A stretch of DNA of 36,486 bases from JAJZIH01 sp021785265 (GTDB taxonomy: Bacteria > Pseudomonadota > Gammaproteobacteria > JAKAQQ01). The DNA lies in NCBI GenBank assembly GCA_027338645.1, contig DAHWSH010000003.1, forward strand, positions 1-36,486. The letters run 5' to 3'. A program made the position numbers and the translations under genes. Each line of letters begins with the position of its first letter. The first letter of the stretch is position 1. The notes below the pieces were generated by a model, which had not been told where the DNA came from, ran no database searches, and saw nothing but the letters and a program-made list of their open reading frames with translations. Of the stretch, positions 16,027 to 24,767 are shown piece after piece.

Positions 16027-17630
16027 ATCCGGAAGATGCCGAAGCGGCCGGTCGGTCGCAGGGTGGGAGGGTCGGTGACCAGACTCAGGGCGAGGCCCAG
16101 GACGCGTCGCGTCTCGCGGGGATCGAGGATCCCGTCATCCCACAGGCGGGCCGAGGCATAGTAGGGATGTCCCTGGGTTTCGTACTGATGCCTGATCTCG
16201 GACTCAAAACGCCGTTCCTCGTCCGCGGTACGGGGCGGGGCTCCACGGCCGGAGGCCGTCTCGCGACGGACCATGGACAGGACCTGGGCGGCCTGCTCGC
16301 CCCCCATGACAGAAATGCGCGCGTTGGGCCAGCTCCACAAGAAGCGGCTGCCGTAGGCCCGCCCGGCCATGGCATAGTTGCCGGCCCCGAAGGAGCCGCC
16401 GATCAGGAGGGTCAGCTTGGGCACACTTGCGGTTGCCACCGCGTTCACCATCTTCGCCCCATCTTTGGCAATGCCGGCCTGTTCGTACTTCTGCCCCACC
16501 ATGAAGCCGGTGATGTTCTGCAGGAACAGGAGCGGAATGCCGCGTTGTTCGCAAAGTTCGATGAAGTGGGTTCCCTTGAGGGCCGATTCGGAGAACAGGA
16601 TGCCGTTGTTGGCGAGGATGCCGACCGGGTAACCCCAGATCCGGGCAAAGACCGTGACCAGGGTCCGGCCGTAGAGCGGTTTGAACTCGTCCCAGGCCGA
16701 ATCGTCGACCAGGCGGGCAATGACCTCGCGCACCTCGTAGGGATGACGCAGGTCCGTCGGCAGGATGCCATAGAGCTCCTCGGCCGGGTAGCGCGGCTCC
16801 CGGAAGGCCCGGCACTCACCCCGGGTCGGAGCCGGGAGCCGGTCCACCAGTTCACGGGCCAGGGCGAGCGCCTCTTCATCGTTTTCCGCGAGTCGGTCGA
16901 TGACCCCGGACTGGCGGGTATGCACATCCCCGCCCCCGAGCGTCTCGGCATCGACGATCTCGCCCGTGGCCGCCTGGACGAGCGGGGGACCGCCCAGAAA
17001 GACGGTGCCCTGGTGGCGGACGATGATGGCCTCGTCGCACATGGCCGGCACATAGGCGCCGCCCGCCGTGCAGGAGCCCATGACCAGGGCGATCTGGCTG
17101 ATGCCGGTGGCCGAGAGGCGGGCCTGGTTATAAAAGATCCGGCCGAAATGGTCGTGATCCGGGAATACCTCATCCTGTAGCGGCAGGAATGCGCCGCCCG
17201 AGTCGACGAGGTAGAGGCAGGGCAGTCCGTTTTCGAGGGCGATCGCCTGGGCGCGGAGATGTTTCTTGACGGTGAGAGGGAAATAGGTTCCGCCCTTGAC
17301 CGTGGCGTCGTTGGCCACCACGAGGACCGGACGGCCGGCGACCTGCCCGATACCGGTCACGAGACCGGCGGCGGGAGCGGCGTTGTCGTAGAGACCATGG
17401 GCGGCGAGCGGGGACAGTTCAAGAAAAGGGCTGGCCGGATCGAGCAGCCGGTCGATCCGTGTCCGGACAAAGAGCTTTCCCCGTTCTTCGTGTTTGCGCC
17501 GGGCCTGTGCTCCCCCACCCTCGGCCGCGTCCCGGATCCGCGCCGCGAGTTCGGCGGCCAAAGCCTGGTGATGGCGGTAGCGTTCCTGGTAGTCGGAATC
17601 CCGCTTGAGGGTGCTGATCCAGGGAGTCAT
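16023..17630 (-). CDS. liuB: Methylcrotonyl-CoA carboxylase, carboxyltransferase beta subunit
   Basis: A 535-residue carboxyltransferase, the standard length for MCC beta. Family blocks include RKHEERGKLFVRTRIDRLLD, FLELSPLAAHGLY, DATVKGGTYFPLTVKKHLRA and YLVDSGGAFLPLQDEVFPD. The two CoA/biotin oxyanion loops appear as MGSCTAGGAYVPAM and IGGSFGAGNYAMAGRAY. FLQNITGFMVGQKYEQAGI is highly typical of methylcrotonyl-CoA rather than propionyl-CoA carboxylase. The ATG at 17630 was chosen over the upstream frame because it gives the family start (TPWISTLKRDSDYQERY) and follows a GGAAATGAGG sequence. It is 25 bases after the thiolase stop and overlaps the hydratase start by four bases. Confidence 0.95.
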   Translation of the reverse strand: MTPWISTLKRDSDYQERYRHHQALAAELAARIRDAAEGGGAQARRKHEERGKLFVRTRIDRLLDPASPFLELSPLAAHGLYDNAAPAAGLVTGIGQVAGRPVLVVANDATVKGGTYFPLTVKKHLRAQAIALENGLPCLYLVDSGGAFLPLQDEVFPDHDHFGRIFYNQARLSATGISQIALVMGSCTAGGAYVPAMCDEAIIVRHQGTVFLGGPPLVQAATGEIVDAETLGGGDVHTRQSGVIDRLAENDEEALALARELVDRLPAPTRGECRAFREPRYPAEELYGILPTDLRHPYEVREVIARLVDDSAWDEFKPLYGRTLVTVFARIWGYPVGILANNGILFSESALKGTHFIELCEQRGIPLLFLQNITGFMVGQKYEQAGIAKDGAKMVNAVATASVPKLTLLIGGSFGAGNYAMAGRAYGSRFLWSWPNARISVMGGEQAAQVLSMVRRETASGRGAPPRTADEERRFESEIRHQYETQGHPYYASARLWDDGILDPRETRRVLGLALSLVTDPPTLRPTGRFGIFRM

Positions 17631-17655
17631 GGCCTCATTTCCATGGCGGGGATGC

Positions 17656-18846
17656 CTAGGCGTCCAGCCGCTCGATCGCGACCGCCGTGGCCTCGCCTCC
17701 GCCGATGCACAGTGCCGCAATACCGCGGCGGCCCCCGCGCCGGATGAGGGCATGGGTGAGGGTCACGACCAGGCGCGCCCCGCTGGCCCCGATCGGGTGT
17801 CCCAGCGCACAGGCTCCGCCATGGACGTTGACCCGCTCAGGAGAAAGCCCGAGGTCCTGAATGGCGGCTAGGGTCACCACGGCAAAGGCCTCGTTGATTT
17901 CGAAGAGGTCCACGCTCGCGAGGGGCCAGCCGGTCCGCTCCAACAGTTTCCGGATGGCGCCGACCGGAGCGGTGGTAAACCATTCGGGCGCCTGCGCGTG
18001 GCTCGCCGACGCGACCAGGCGGGCGAGCGGCCGGAGTCCCCGGCGATCCGCCTCGCCCGCCGTGGTGAGGAGCAGCGCGGCCGCGCCGTCCGAGATGGAG
18101 GAGGAACTCGCCGCGGTCACGGTACCGTCCGGCCGGAAGGCCGGTTTGAGGCTGCCGATCCGCTCGAGGTCGACCCGGCCCGGGCCCTCGTCGATTGTGA
18201 CCTCCACCGGAGCCTTGCGGGCCGGGACGGTGAGGGGGACGATTTCGTCATCGAATGCCCCGGTCGCCTGGGCCAGACGGGCCCGTTCCACGGAACGGAT
18301 CGCGAACGCATCCTGCCGGGGCCGATCGAAGCCGTAGCGGTCGGCACAGAGTTCGGCGAAGGCGCCCATGACCTTGTGATCGGCGGCATTCTCGAGGCCG
18401 TCGTAGAGCAGGTGATCGATCAGGGTGCCATGGCCCATGCGTTGGCCACTCCGTGCCTGGGCCAGTAGGTAGGGGGCCCGGCTCATGGATTCCATACCGC
18501 CGGCCATCACGATTTTGGCCTGTCCCGACGCGAGGAGGGCATCGGCCAGCATCAGGCTCTTCATGCCGGATCCGCACACCTTGTTAATAGTTGTGGCTCC
18601 CGTGTGTTCCGGAAGCCCGGCCAGAAGGACGGCTTGGCGAGCCGGGGCCTGTCCGAGACCGGCCGACAGGACACAGCCCACCACGGCCTCGTCCACCTCA
18701 GTCGCGATCCCGGGACTGGATTCGGTCAGTGCGCGGAGTACGGGCGCCAGGATTTCAGGTGCGGCCAGCGGGGCCAGGCTGCCCATAAACGACCCCAGGG
18801 GGCTCCGTCGGGCCTCGAGAATGACCCGATCGCGGGGGTTGGTCAT
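17656..18846 (-). CDS. Thiolase (acetyl-CoA C-acetyltransferase)
   Basis: A 396-residue thiolase. The nucleophilic cysteine is Cys91 in NKVCGSGMKSLML. The other catalytic parts are NEAFAVVTL, GGACALGHPIGASGARL (His) and the second cysteine in CIGGGEATA. GGMESMSRAPYLL is the usual tetramer-loop block of biosynthetic and degradative acetoacetyl-CoA thiolases. Its place between isovaleryl-CoA dehydrogenase and the carboxylase suggests it cleaves acetoacetyl-CoA formed from the acetoacetate released by HMG-CoA lyase. That acetoacetate would first need a CoA-transferase or synthetase, which is not in this window. The ATG at 18846 overlaps the upstream stop by four bases (ATGA). Confidence 0.92.
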   Translation of the reverse strand: MTNPRDRVILEARRSPLGSFMGSLAPLAAPEILAPVLRALTESSPGIATEVDEAVVGCVLSAGLGQAPARQAVLLAGLPEHTGATTINKVCGSGMKSLMLADALLASGQAKIVMAGGMESMSRAPYLLAQARSGQRMGHGTLIDHLLYDGLENAADHKVMGAFAELCADRYGFDRPRQDAFAIRSVERARLAQATGAFDDEIVPLTVPARKAPVEVTIDEGPGRVDLERIGSLKPAFRPDGTVTAASSSSISDGAAALLLTTAGEADRRGLRPLARLVASASHAQAPEWFTTAPVGAIRKLLERTGWPLASVDLFEINEAFAVVTLAAIQDLGLSPERVNVHGGACALGHPIGASGARLVVTLTHALIRRGGRRGIAALCIGGGEATAVAIERLDA

Positions 18847-20024
18847 GGGGTGTATTCCCCCGGGTTCTGGCACAGTTCGCGCCCGATCAGCATGCGGCGG
18901 ATTTCATTGGTGCCGGCCCCGATCTCGTACAGCTTGGCATCGCGGAGGAGACGACCGGCGGGGTAGTCGTTGATGTAGCCGTTGCCGCCCAGGCACTGAA
19001 TGGCATCCAGGGCGGAGCGGACCGCATTCTCGGCGGCGAAGAGCAGGGTCGCGGCCGCGTCCACGCGGCTCGGCCGACCGGCATCGAAGGCGCGAGCCGT
19101 CTCGGTGCACAGGCTGCGGGCGGCGCTGAAGCGCGTGTAGAGATCGGCGATCTTGCTCTGGATGAGCTCGAAATCGGCAATGGGTCGACCGAACTGGCGG
19201 CGCTGGACGACGTAGGGCAGAACCGTGTCGAGGCAGGCGTGCAGGATGCCCAACGGGCCGCCCGAGAGCAACAGCCGCTCGGTGTCGAGTCCCCGCATGA
19301 GGATGCGGACGCCCTCATGGACCTCGCCCAAGACCTGGTCCGCTTCGACCGCACAATTATCGAAGACGAGTTCGCAGGTCCCCGAGCCCCGCATGCCGAG
19401 CTTGTCGAGCTTCTGGGCGGTCGAGAAACCGGGTTGCCCACGTTCGACCAGAAAGGCGGTCAGAGAGTGGGATCCGGCCTCCTCGTAGGGGCGCGTCCTC
19501 ACGTAGACGATGAACACGTCGGCTTCCGGTCCGTTGGTGATCCACATCTTGGTGCCTTGAAGAATCCATTTCTGACCGCGCCGTTCCGCACGACAGGCGA
19601 TCGATCCCACGACGTCGGATCCGGCCCCGGATTCGGACATGGCCAAAGCACCCACATGGGTGCCCTGGAGGAGGCCCGGGAGATACCGGGCTTTCTGTTC
19701 CGCGGTGCCGTTCTGGGCCAGGTTATGCACGCAGAGATTCGAGTGGGCGCCGTAGGACAGACCGACCGAGGCCGAGGCCCGCGAGATCTCTTCCATCGCC
19801 ATGAGGTGGGCCTCGAAGCCGAGTCCGGCGCCCCCGTCTGCGACGGGTACGGTGAGACCCAGGAGTCCGAGCTCGCCCATCTTCTGCCACAGCGCTCTCG
19901 GGAATCCTCCCTCGCGGTCGAAGCGCTCGGCGTGGGGAGCCACGTCGGTTGCGGCAAAACGCGCGACCGAGTCCCGGAGGAGTTCGAGGTCACCGGCTTC
20001 AGTGGGGCGGGGAGCGGCGGCCAT
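18843..20024 (-). CDS. liuA: Isovaleryl-CoA dehydrogenase
   Basis: A 393-residue flavoprotein oxidising isovaleryl-CoA to 3-methylcrotonyl-CoA and passing electrons to ETF. Typical blocks are SVGLSYGAHSNLCVHNL, MSESGAGSDVVG, KMWITNGPEADVFIVY and QCLGGNGYINDYPAGRLLRD, ending in IGAGTNEIRRMLIGREL. The catalytic glutamate is placed as in isovaleryl-CoA dehydrogenases, in GLDTERLLLSGGPLG (Glu249), rather than near the C-terminus as in most other acyl-CoA dehydrogenases. This residue position, plus the leucine operon, gives the specific name. The ATG at 20024 begins five bases after the leucine dehydrogenase stop; a longer start is possible but does not look conserved. Confidence 0.95.
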   Translation of the reverse strand: MAAAPRPTEAGDLELLRDSVARFAATDVAPHAERFDREGGFPRALWQKMGELGLLGLTVPVADGGAGLGFEAHLMAMEEISRASASVGLSYGAHSNLCVHNLAQNGTAEQKARYLPGLLQGTHVGALAMSESGAGSDVVGSIACRAERRGQKWILQGTKMWITNGPEADVFIVYVRTRPYEEAGSHSLTAFLVERGQPGFSTAQKLDKLGMRGSGTCELVFDNCAVEADQVLGEVHEGVRILMRGLDTERLLLSGGPLGILHACLDTVLPYVVQRRQFGRPIADFELIQSKIADLYTRFSAARSLCTETARAFDAGRPSRVDAAATLLFAAENAVRSALDAIQCLGGNGYINDYPAGRLLRDAKLYEIGAGTNEIRRMLIGRELCQNPGEYTP

Positions 20025-20029
20025 CGGAC

Positions 20030-21136
20030 TCAGTGGCCTGCACGGCCCCGGTGGATGTGCCACGGACGACCTTGTTCCAGGTAACGCAGGTGGGCAGGTC
20101 CCAGGGCGGCCAGCCTTTGCTCGGCGATCTTGTCTGCAGCCTGCCAGGTCGGCAGGCCCTGTTTTTCGGCGAAGGTGAAGATACGACGGATGATGTCGTA
20201 AATGCTCGCGACCCGGCGTTCCGCGAGTTCGCGGTGGTAGCCCTCGATTTCAAGGGCGACATTGATGAGGCCGCCCGCATTGAGCGCGTAATCCGGGGTA
20301 TAGAGGATGCCGCGGCGATCGAGTTCGCTGCCGCACTCGGGAGTCGCGAGCTGGTTGTTGGCACTGCCGCCCACGATCCGGCACTTGAGCCGGGGCAGGG
20401 TCTCCGGATTGATGGAACTGCCCAGCGCGCAGGGGGCAAAAACATCCACCTTGAGGTCGTAGATCGCGGTCCCGGAGACCGCCTCGCAGCCGAACTGGTC
20501 AACCGCCCGCTGGACACGGTCCGGGTCGATGTCGGTCACGAAAACCTTGGCCTTTTCCTGGCGCAGGAGACGGGCCAGGTGGAACCCGACGTTGCCCACC
20601 CCCTCGATGGCAAAGCTGCGTTTCGCCCAGTCCGCCTGGCCGAAGGTCTTTTCGAGTGCGGCGCGGAGTCCGTGGAAGACCCCTTGGGCGGTGTAGGGCG
20701 AGGGATCCCCGCTGCCCCCGTGTTCGGGATGGATCCCCACCGCATAACCGGTCTCCTGGTAGATGAACTCGATGTCATCGACGTTCGTGTTGACATCCTC
20801 GGCCGTGATGTAGCGTCCGCCCAGTCCCTGGAGGAAGCGGCCGAAGCTCCGGAACAAGGCCTCGCTCTTGATCGCCGGACTGCCGATGATGACCGATTTG
20901 CCGCCCCCGAGATTGAGTCCGGAAATCGCGGCCTTATAGGTCATGCCGCGCGACAGGCGCAGGACATCGGTCAGGGCCTCCTCCTCGCTGGCATACGGCC
21001 AGAGCCGGAGCCCGCCGAGCGCCGGACCGAGCTGGGTATTGTGGATCGCGATGATCGCCTTGAGACCCACCGAGGCGTCTTGAACGAAGACCACTTCTTC
21101 ATGGTTTGAGAAAAATGGGTTGGAAAATACAGCCAT
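20030..21136 (-). CDS. Leucine dehydrogenase (Glu/Leu/Phe/Val dehydrogenase family)
   Basis: A 368-residue NAD-dependent amino acid dehydrogenase that deaminates leucine (and probably valine and isoleucine) to the keto acid. The substrate/catalytic lysines are Lys68 (MTYKAAISG) and Lys80 (GGGKSVIIG), at the same numbers as in the well studied Bacillus enzymes. The dinucleotide motif is GVGNVG. FAPCALGSSINPETLPRLK and SANNQLATPECG follow, as in leucine dehydrogenases. The ATG at 21136 has GGAG eight bases upstream and gives the family start MAVFSNPFFSNHEEVVF. It is the first gene of the leucine operon, read from a divergent region shared with icmF. Use of a dehydrogenase rather than a transaminase makes the first step ammonia-releasing. 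Confidence 0.93.
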   Translation of the reverse strand: MAVFSNPFFSNHEEVVFVQDASVGLKAIIAIHNTQLGPALGGLRLWPYASEEEALTDVLRLSRGMTYKAAISGLNLGGGKSVIIGSPAIKSEALFRSFGRFLQGLGGRYITAEDVNTNVDDIEFIYQETGYAVGIHPEHGGSGDPSPYTAQGVFHGLRAALEKTFGQADWAKRSFAIEGVGNVGFHLARLLRQEKAKVFVTDIDPDRVQRAVDQFGCEAVSGTAIYDLKVDVFAPCALGSSINPETLPRLKCRIVGGSANNQLATPECGSELDRRGILYTPDYALNAGGLINVALEIEGYHRELAERRVASIYDIIRRIFTFAEKQGLPTWQAADKIAEQRLAALGPAHLRYLEQGRPWHIHRGRAGH

Positions 21137-21230
21137 TCTGGATGCTCCGGCAGGGGGGGACCCGGCAGACGGTGGGGCGGCCTCGCCCCGCGTGAACCGT
21201 GTTGTTCCGTCAGCCGCACTCAAGACCCCC

Positions 21231-21236
21231 ATTATA
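21231..21236 (-). promoter_or_regulatory. Candidate -10 box of the leucine operon
   Basis: A perfect TATAAT on the minus strand lies 95 bases before the leucine dehydrogenase ATG. The -35 region about 17 bases upstream is weak. An imperfect inverted repeat GAAC-n6-GTTC (21194-21207) lies downstream of it, within the predicted leader, and could be an operator. Confidence 0.45.
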
Positions 21237-21300
21237 AACCGGTCCACCTCCCCACATCGGCCCTCCGGGCGACGCCTGACCCTTGGAGGGGCGCACGGCC

Positions 21301-21306
21301 TATAAT
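21301..21306 (+). promoter_or_regulatory. icmF: Candidate -10 box of icmF
   Basis: A perfect TATAAT lies 33 bases before the icmF ATG. CTGACC at 21276-21281 could serve as a -35 with a long 19-base spacer. The two divergent -10 boxes are only about 65 bases apart, so a regulator binding between them could act on both. Confidence 0.5.
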
Positions 21307-21338
21307 CTCCAGATGAATGCCAGCAAAAGGGAAGGTTG

Positions 21339-24300
21339 ATGAGCCGTCCGCTTGTGCTTGAGCCCCAAGCCGTCCGCCACCGCCCGTTACGGTTCGTCAC
21401 CGCGACCTCGCTTTTCGACGGTCATGACGCGGCGATCAACCTGATCCGTCGCCTGCTCATCGCCCAGGGGGCCGAGGTGATCCATCTCGGTCACAACCGT
21501 TCGGTGGAGGAACTGGTCCGGACGGCCCTCTGCGAAGATGCCCAGGCCATCGCCGTGAGTTCGTACCAGGGCGGGCACATGGAATATTTCCGCTACCTGG
21601 TCGACGAACTCGCCCGGCAGGGAGCGGCAGATATCGCGCTCATCGTGGGGGGGGGCGGAACGATCGCCCCTGACGAGGTGCGAGAACTCGAAGCCTACGG
21701 GGTCGAGAAGATCTACCGCCCGGAAGACGGGCAACGGCTCGGGCTCGAAGGGATGGCTCGCGACATCCTGGCGCGGGTCGGCCGCCGTGCCCTCCCACCC
21801 GCCCCCCCGGTTCCGGAACGGACCCGGGCGTGGCGACGTCTGGCGCAGACCGTGAGCTGGATCGCCTCACAGCCGGAACGAGCTGCCCGCGAGGCCTTTT
21901 CCCGCTCATTGCCGGCGCTCCGTCATCCCGCCCCCGTGGTTGGGCTCACCGGGAGCGGAGGGGCCGGCAAGAGCAGCCTGACCGACGAGCTGGTCCGCCG
22001 TTTTCTCGCCGCCTTCCCCGAACTCGAACTGGCCATCGTCGCCGTCGATCCGACCCGCAGCCGGACCGGGGGGGCGCTCCTCGGCGACCGGATCCGCATG
22101 AACAGTCTCGCCGCCGACCGGGTTTTCATGCGCTCGCTTGCGACCGGGGATTTTGCCGGCCCCCTTCACGCCGAACTCGGAGAAATCGTGCGTTACCTCC
22201 GGGCGGAAGGGTTCGGACTCATCCTGATCGAAACGGCGGGGAGTGGACAGGGGGACACGGCGATCCGTGAGTTCGTCGATCTCAGCCTCTATGTAATGAC
22301 GGCCGAATACGGCGGTCCACTCCAGCTCGAGAAGCTCGGGATGCTCGATTACGCCGACTTCGTGGTCTTGAACAAGTTCGAGAAGCGGGGTGGCGAAGAC
22401 GCGCTGCGCGATATCCGCAAGCAGTGGCGCCGCAACCGGGCTGAGTTCAAGCGGCCCGACGAGGCCTTGCCGGTCTTCCCGACCATTGCGAGCCAATTCC
22501 AGCACTCGGGGGTGGACCGGCTGTTTTCGGCCCTGTGCCGGGCGCTGGCCGAACGGGATCCCCGTGATCGCACCCACTGGGTGCCTGCGACCCCACCCGC
22601 TGAGGAGCCCCCCGCCCGGCATGTCCTGATCGCCCAGGCGCGCGAGCGCTACCTGGCCGAGATCGCGGAAACCATCCGGTCCGGGCGCCAGAGCGACGAG
22701 ATGGCATGTCGGGCTGCATCCGAGGCCAAGAGCCTTCATGAGGCCCTGGCCCTCCTCGAGCCCGAGGCCCACCCGGCGCCATTCGAACGCTATCCCGCCT
22801 CCGCGCTGGAAGGAGAGGAGGACCGCAGCCGGCTCCGCCGGGCCTATCACGACGCCCTGGACCGGATGGGGGAGGAGCGGATTCGCCTGCTCCGGGAATG
22901 GCCAGGACGGGCGGCGGCCGCCCAGACCGACGAGTACGCCTACCGGGTGCGAGACCGCTGGGTTCGCGGGGCGAACTACAGTGAGACTTTGTCCGGACTC
23001 CGGGTCCCCAAGATCGCCGTGCCCGGCTACCGGGACTGGGGGGATCTCCTGCGTTTTCTTCTGAGCGAGAACCTGCCGGGCGATTATCCCTACACGGCCG
23101 GCGTCTACCCCTATCGGCGCACGGCCGAAGATCCGACCCGGATGTTCGCGGGCGAGGGCACGCCGGAACGCACCAACCGCCGTTTTCATTATCTCGCCCG
23201 GGGCCAGTCGGCGACCCGCCTGTCCACCGCGTTCGATTCCGTGACACTCTACGGCGAGGATCCCGACCCTCGCCCGGACATCTATGGGCGGATCGGCAAC
23301 TCCGGGGTGTCGATCGCGACCCTGGATGACATGAAAAAGCTCTATTCCGGCTTCGACCTCACCGCTCCCGGGACCTCGGTTTCGATGACGATCAACGGGC
23401 CGGCACCGATTCTCCTGGCGTTCTTTTTCAACGCCGCCATCGATCAGGCGGTCGAACGCCACCTGCGATCCACGGGCACGCTGGAGGCGGCCCAGGCCCG
23501 CCTCCGTGAACGCATCGGCGGCGACGGGCCGTCCTACGCGGGGCCTTTGCCCGAAGGCCATTCGGGAGCGGGGCTGGCCCTCCTCGGGGCGAGCGGCGAT
23601 CAACTGGTCGATTCGGGCACCTATGATCGCATCCGGGACGAGACCCTGCGGCAGGTCCGGGGAACGGTCCAGGCCGATATCCTGAAAGAGGATCAGGCCC
23701 AGAATACCTGCATCTTCTCAGTGGAGTTCGCGCTCAAGCTCATGGGGGATGTCGCCGCCTATTTCGTGGCGAACGACATCCGGAATTTCTACAGCGTCTC
23801 GGTGAGCGGCTACCATATCGCCGAAGCCGGTGCCAACCCCATCACCCAGCTGGCTTTCACCTTGGCCAACGGGTTCACGCTGATCGAATACTATCTCGCC
23901 CGCGGGCTCGCCATCGACGATTTCGCCCCGAACCTGAGCTTCTTCTTCTCGAATGGCATGGATGCCGAGTACGCGGTCATCGGCCGTGTCGCACGACGCA
24001 TCTGGGCCCGGGCTCTCCGGGAACGCTACGGCGCCCAGCCGCGCAGCCAGATGCTCAAGTATCACATCCAGACCTCCGGACGCAGCCTGCACGCGCGCGA
24101 GATCCAGTTCAACGACATCCGGACCACCCTGCAGGCGCTCTATGCCCTCTATGACAACTGCCAGAGCCTGCATACCAACGCCTATGACGAGGCCTTGACC
24201 ACGCCGACCGAGGAATCGGTTCGCCGGGCCATGGCAATCCAGCTCATCATCAACCGTGAGCTCGGCCTCCAGAGAAACGAAAATCCCCTGCAGGGATCAT

Positions 24301-24761
24301 TCGTGATCGAGACCCTGACCGACCTCGTCGAGGAGGCGGTATTGGCCGAGTTCGACCGCCTGTCGGAACGGGGCGGCGTGCTCGGGGCCATGGAGACCAT
24401 GTACCAGCGCAACAAGATCCAGGAGGAAAGCCTGCTCTATGAACGCCTGAAGCACGAGGGACGTTTGCCGATCGTCGGGGTCAACTGTTTCGAACCCGAA
24501 GGCGGAAGCCGCGAACCGGAAACACCCCCGGCCCTGATCCGCTCCACCGAAGAGGAAAAACAGCAGCAGCTCGGAACGCTCGCCCGGTTCCACGAGATTC
24601 ATGCCGCCCGTCGGGCGCAGGCCTTGGCCGGACTCCGGGAGGCGGGTCGGCGGGGCGAAAATCTCTTTGCCGCGCTCATGGAGGCCGCCCGGTCGTGTTC
24701 GCTGGGTGAGATGACGGGCGAGCTTTATGCCTTGGGCGGCCAGTACCGGAGGTCCATCTGA
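21339..24761 (+). CDS. icmF: Fused isobutyryl-CoA mutase IcmF (B12-dependent, with built-in G-protein chaperone)
   Basis: An 1140-residue protein with the three-part IcmF order. The N-terminal B12 domain has the base-off motif DGHDAA with axial His29 and VGGGGTIAPDEV. The central MeaB-like GTPase has P-loop GSGGAGKSS at about 205-213, ETAGSGQGDT and the base-recognition NKFEKRGGED near 344. The C-terminal TIM-barrel mutase (from about 560) has YPYTAGVYPYRRT, RRFHYLARGQSATRLSTAFD and GYHIAEAGANP. Family knowledge: IcmF interconverts isobutyryl- and n-butyryl-CoA, with isovaleryl-/pivalyl-CoA side activity. The phenylalanine in RRFHYL agrees with IcmF rather than methylmalonyl-CoA mutase, but exact substrate is not settled. 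ATG 21339 was chosen over TTG 21336. XerD follows after six bases. Confidence 0.93.
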   Translation: MSRPLVLEPQAVRHRPLRFVTATSLFDGHDAAINLIRRLLIAQGAEVIHLGHNRSVEELVRTALCEDAQAIAVSSYQGGHMEYFRYLVDELARQGAADIALIVGGGGTIAPDEVRELEAYGVEKIYRPEDGQRLGLEGMARDILARVGRRALPPAPPVPERTRAWRRLAQTVSWIASQPERAAREAFSRSLPALRHPAPVVGLTGSGGAGKSSLTDELVRRFLAAFPELELAIVAVDPTRSRTGGALLGDRIRMNSLAADRVFMRSLATGDFAGPLHAELGEIVRYLRAEGFGLILIETAGSGQGDTAIREFVDLSLYVMTAEYGGPLQLEKLGMLDYADFVVLNKFEKRGGEDALRDIRKQWRRNRAEFKRPDEALPVFPTIASQFQHSGVDRLFSALCRALAERDPRDRTHWVPATPPAEEPPARHVLIAQARERYLAEIAETIRSGRQSDEMACRAASEAKSLHEALALLEPEAHPAPFERYPASALEGEEDRSRLRRAYHDALDRMGEERIRLLREWPGRAAAAQTDEYAYRVRDRWVRGANYSETLSGLRVPKIAVPGYRDWGDLLRFLLSENLPGDYPYTAGVYPYRRTAEDPTRMFAGEGTPERTNRRFHYLARGQSATRLSTAFDSVTLYGEDPDPRPDIYGRIGNSGVSIATLDDMKKLYSGFDLTAPGTSVSMTINGPAPILLAFFFNAAIDQAVERHLRSTGTLEAAQARLRERIGGDGPSYAGPLPEGHSGAGLALLGASGDQLVDSGTYDRIRDETLRQVRGTVQADILKEDQAQNTCIFSVEFALKLMGDVAAYFVANDIRNFYSVSVSGYHIAEAGANPITQLAFTLANGFTLIEYYLARGLAIDDFAPNLSFFFSNGMDAEYAVIGRVARRIWARALRERYGAQPRSQMLKYHIQTSGRSLHAREIQFNDIRTTLQALYALYDNCQSLHTNAYDEALTTPTEESVRRAMAIQLIINRELGLQRNENPLQGSFVIETLTDLVEEAVLAEFDRLSERGGVLGAMETMYQRNKIQEESLLYERLKHEGRLPIVGVNCFEPEGGSREPETPPALIRSTEEEKQQQLGTLARFHEIHAARRAQALAGLREAGRRGENLFAALMEAARSCSLGEMTGELYALGGQYRRSI

Positions 24762-24767
24762 CCTTCC

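Noticed and set aside
14584..16161. 525-residue open frame on the plus strand across the carboxylase and hydratase genes
   Set aside because: Spans two well-supported minus-strand genes and has low-complexity composition; an antisense shadow.
21906..23603. 565-residue open frame on the minus strand within icmF
   Set aside because: Lies wholly inside the strongly supported icmF frame; no domain features.
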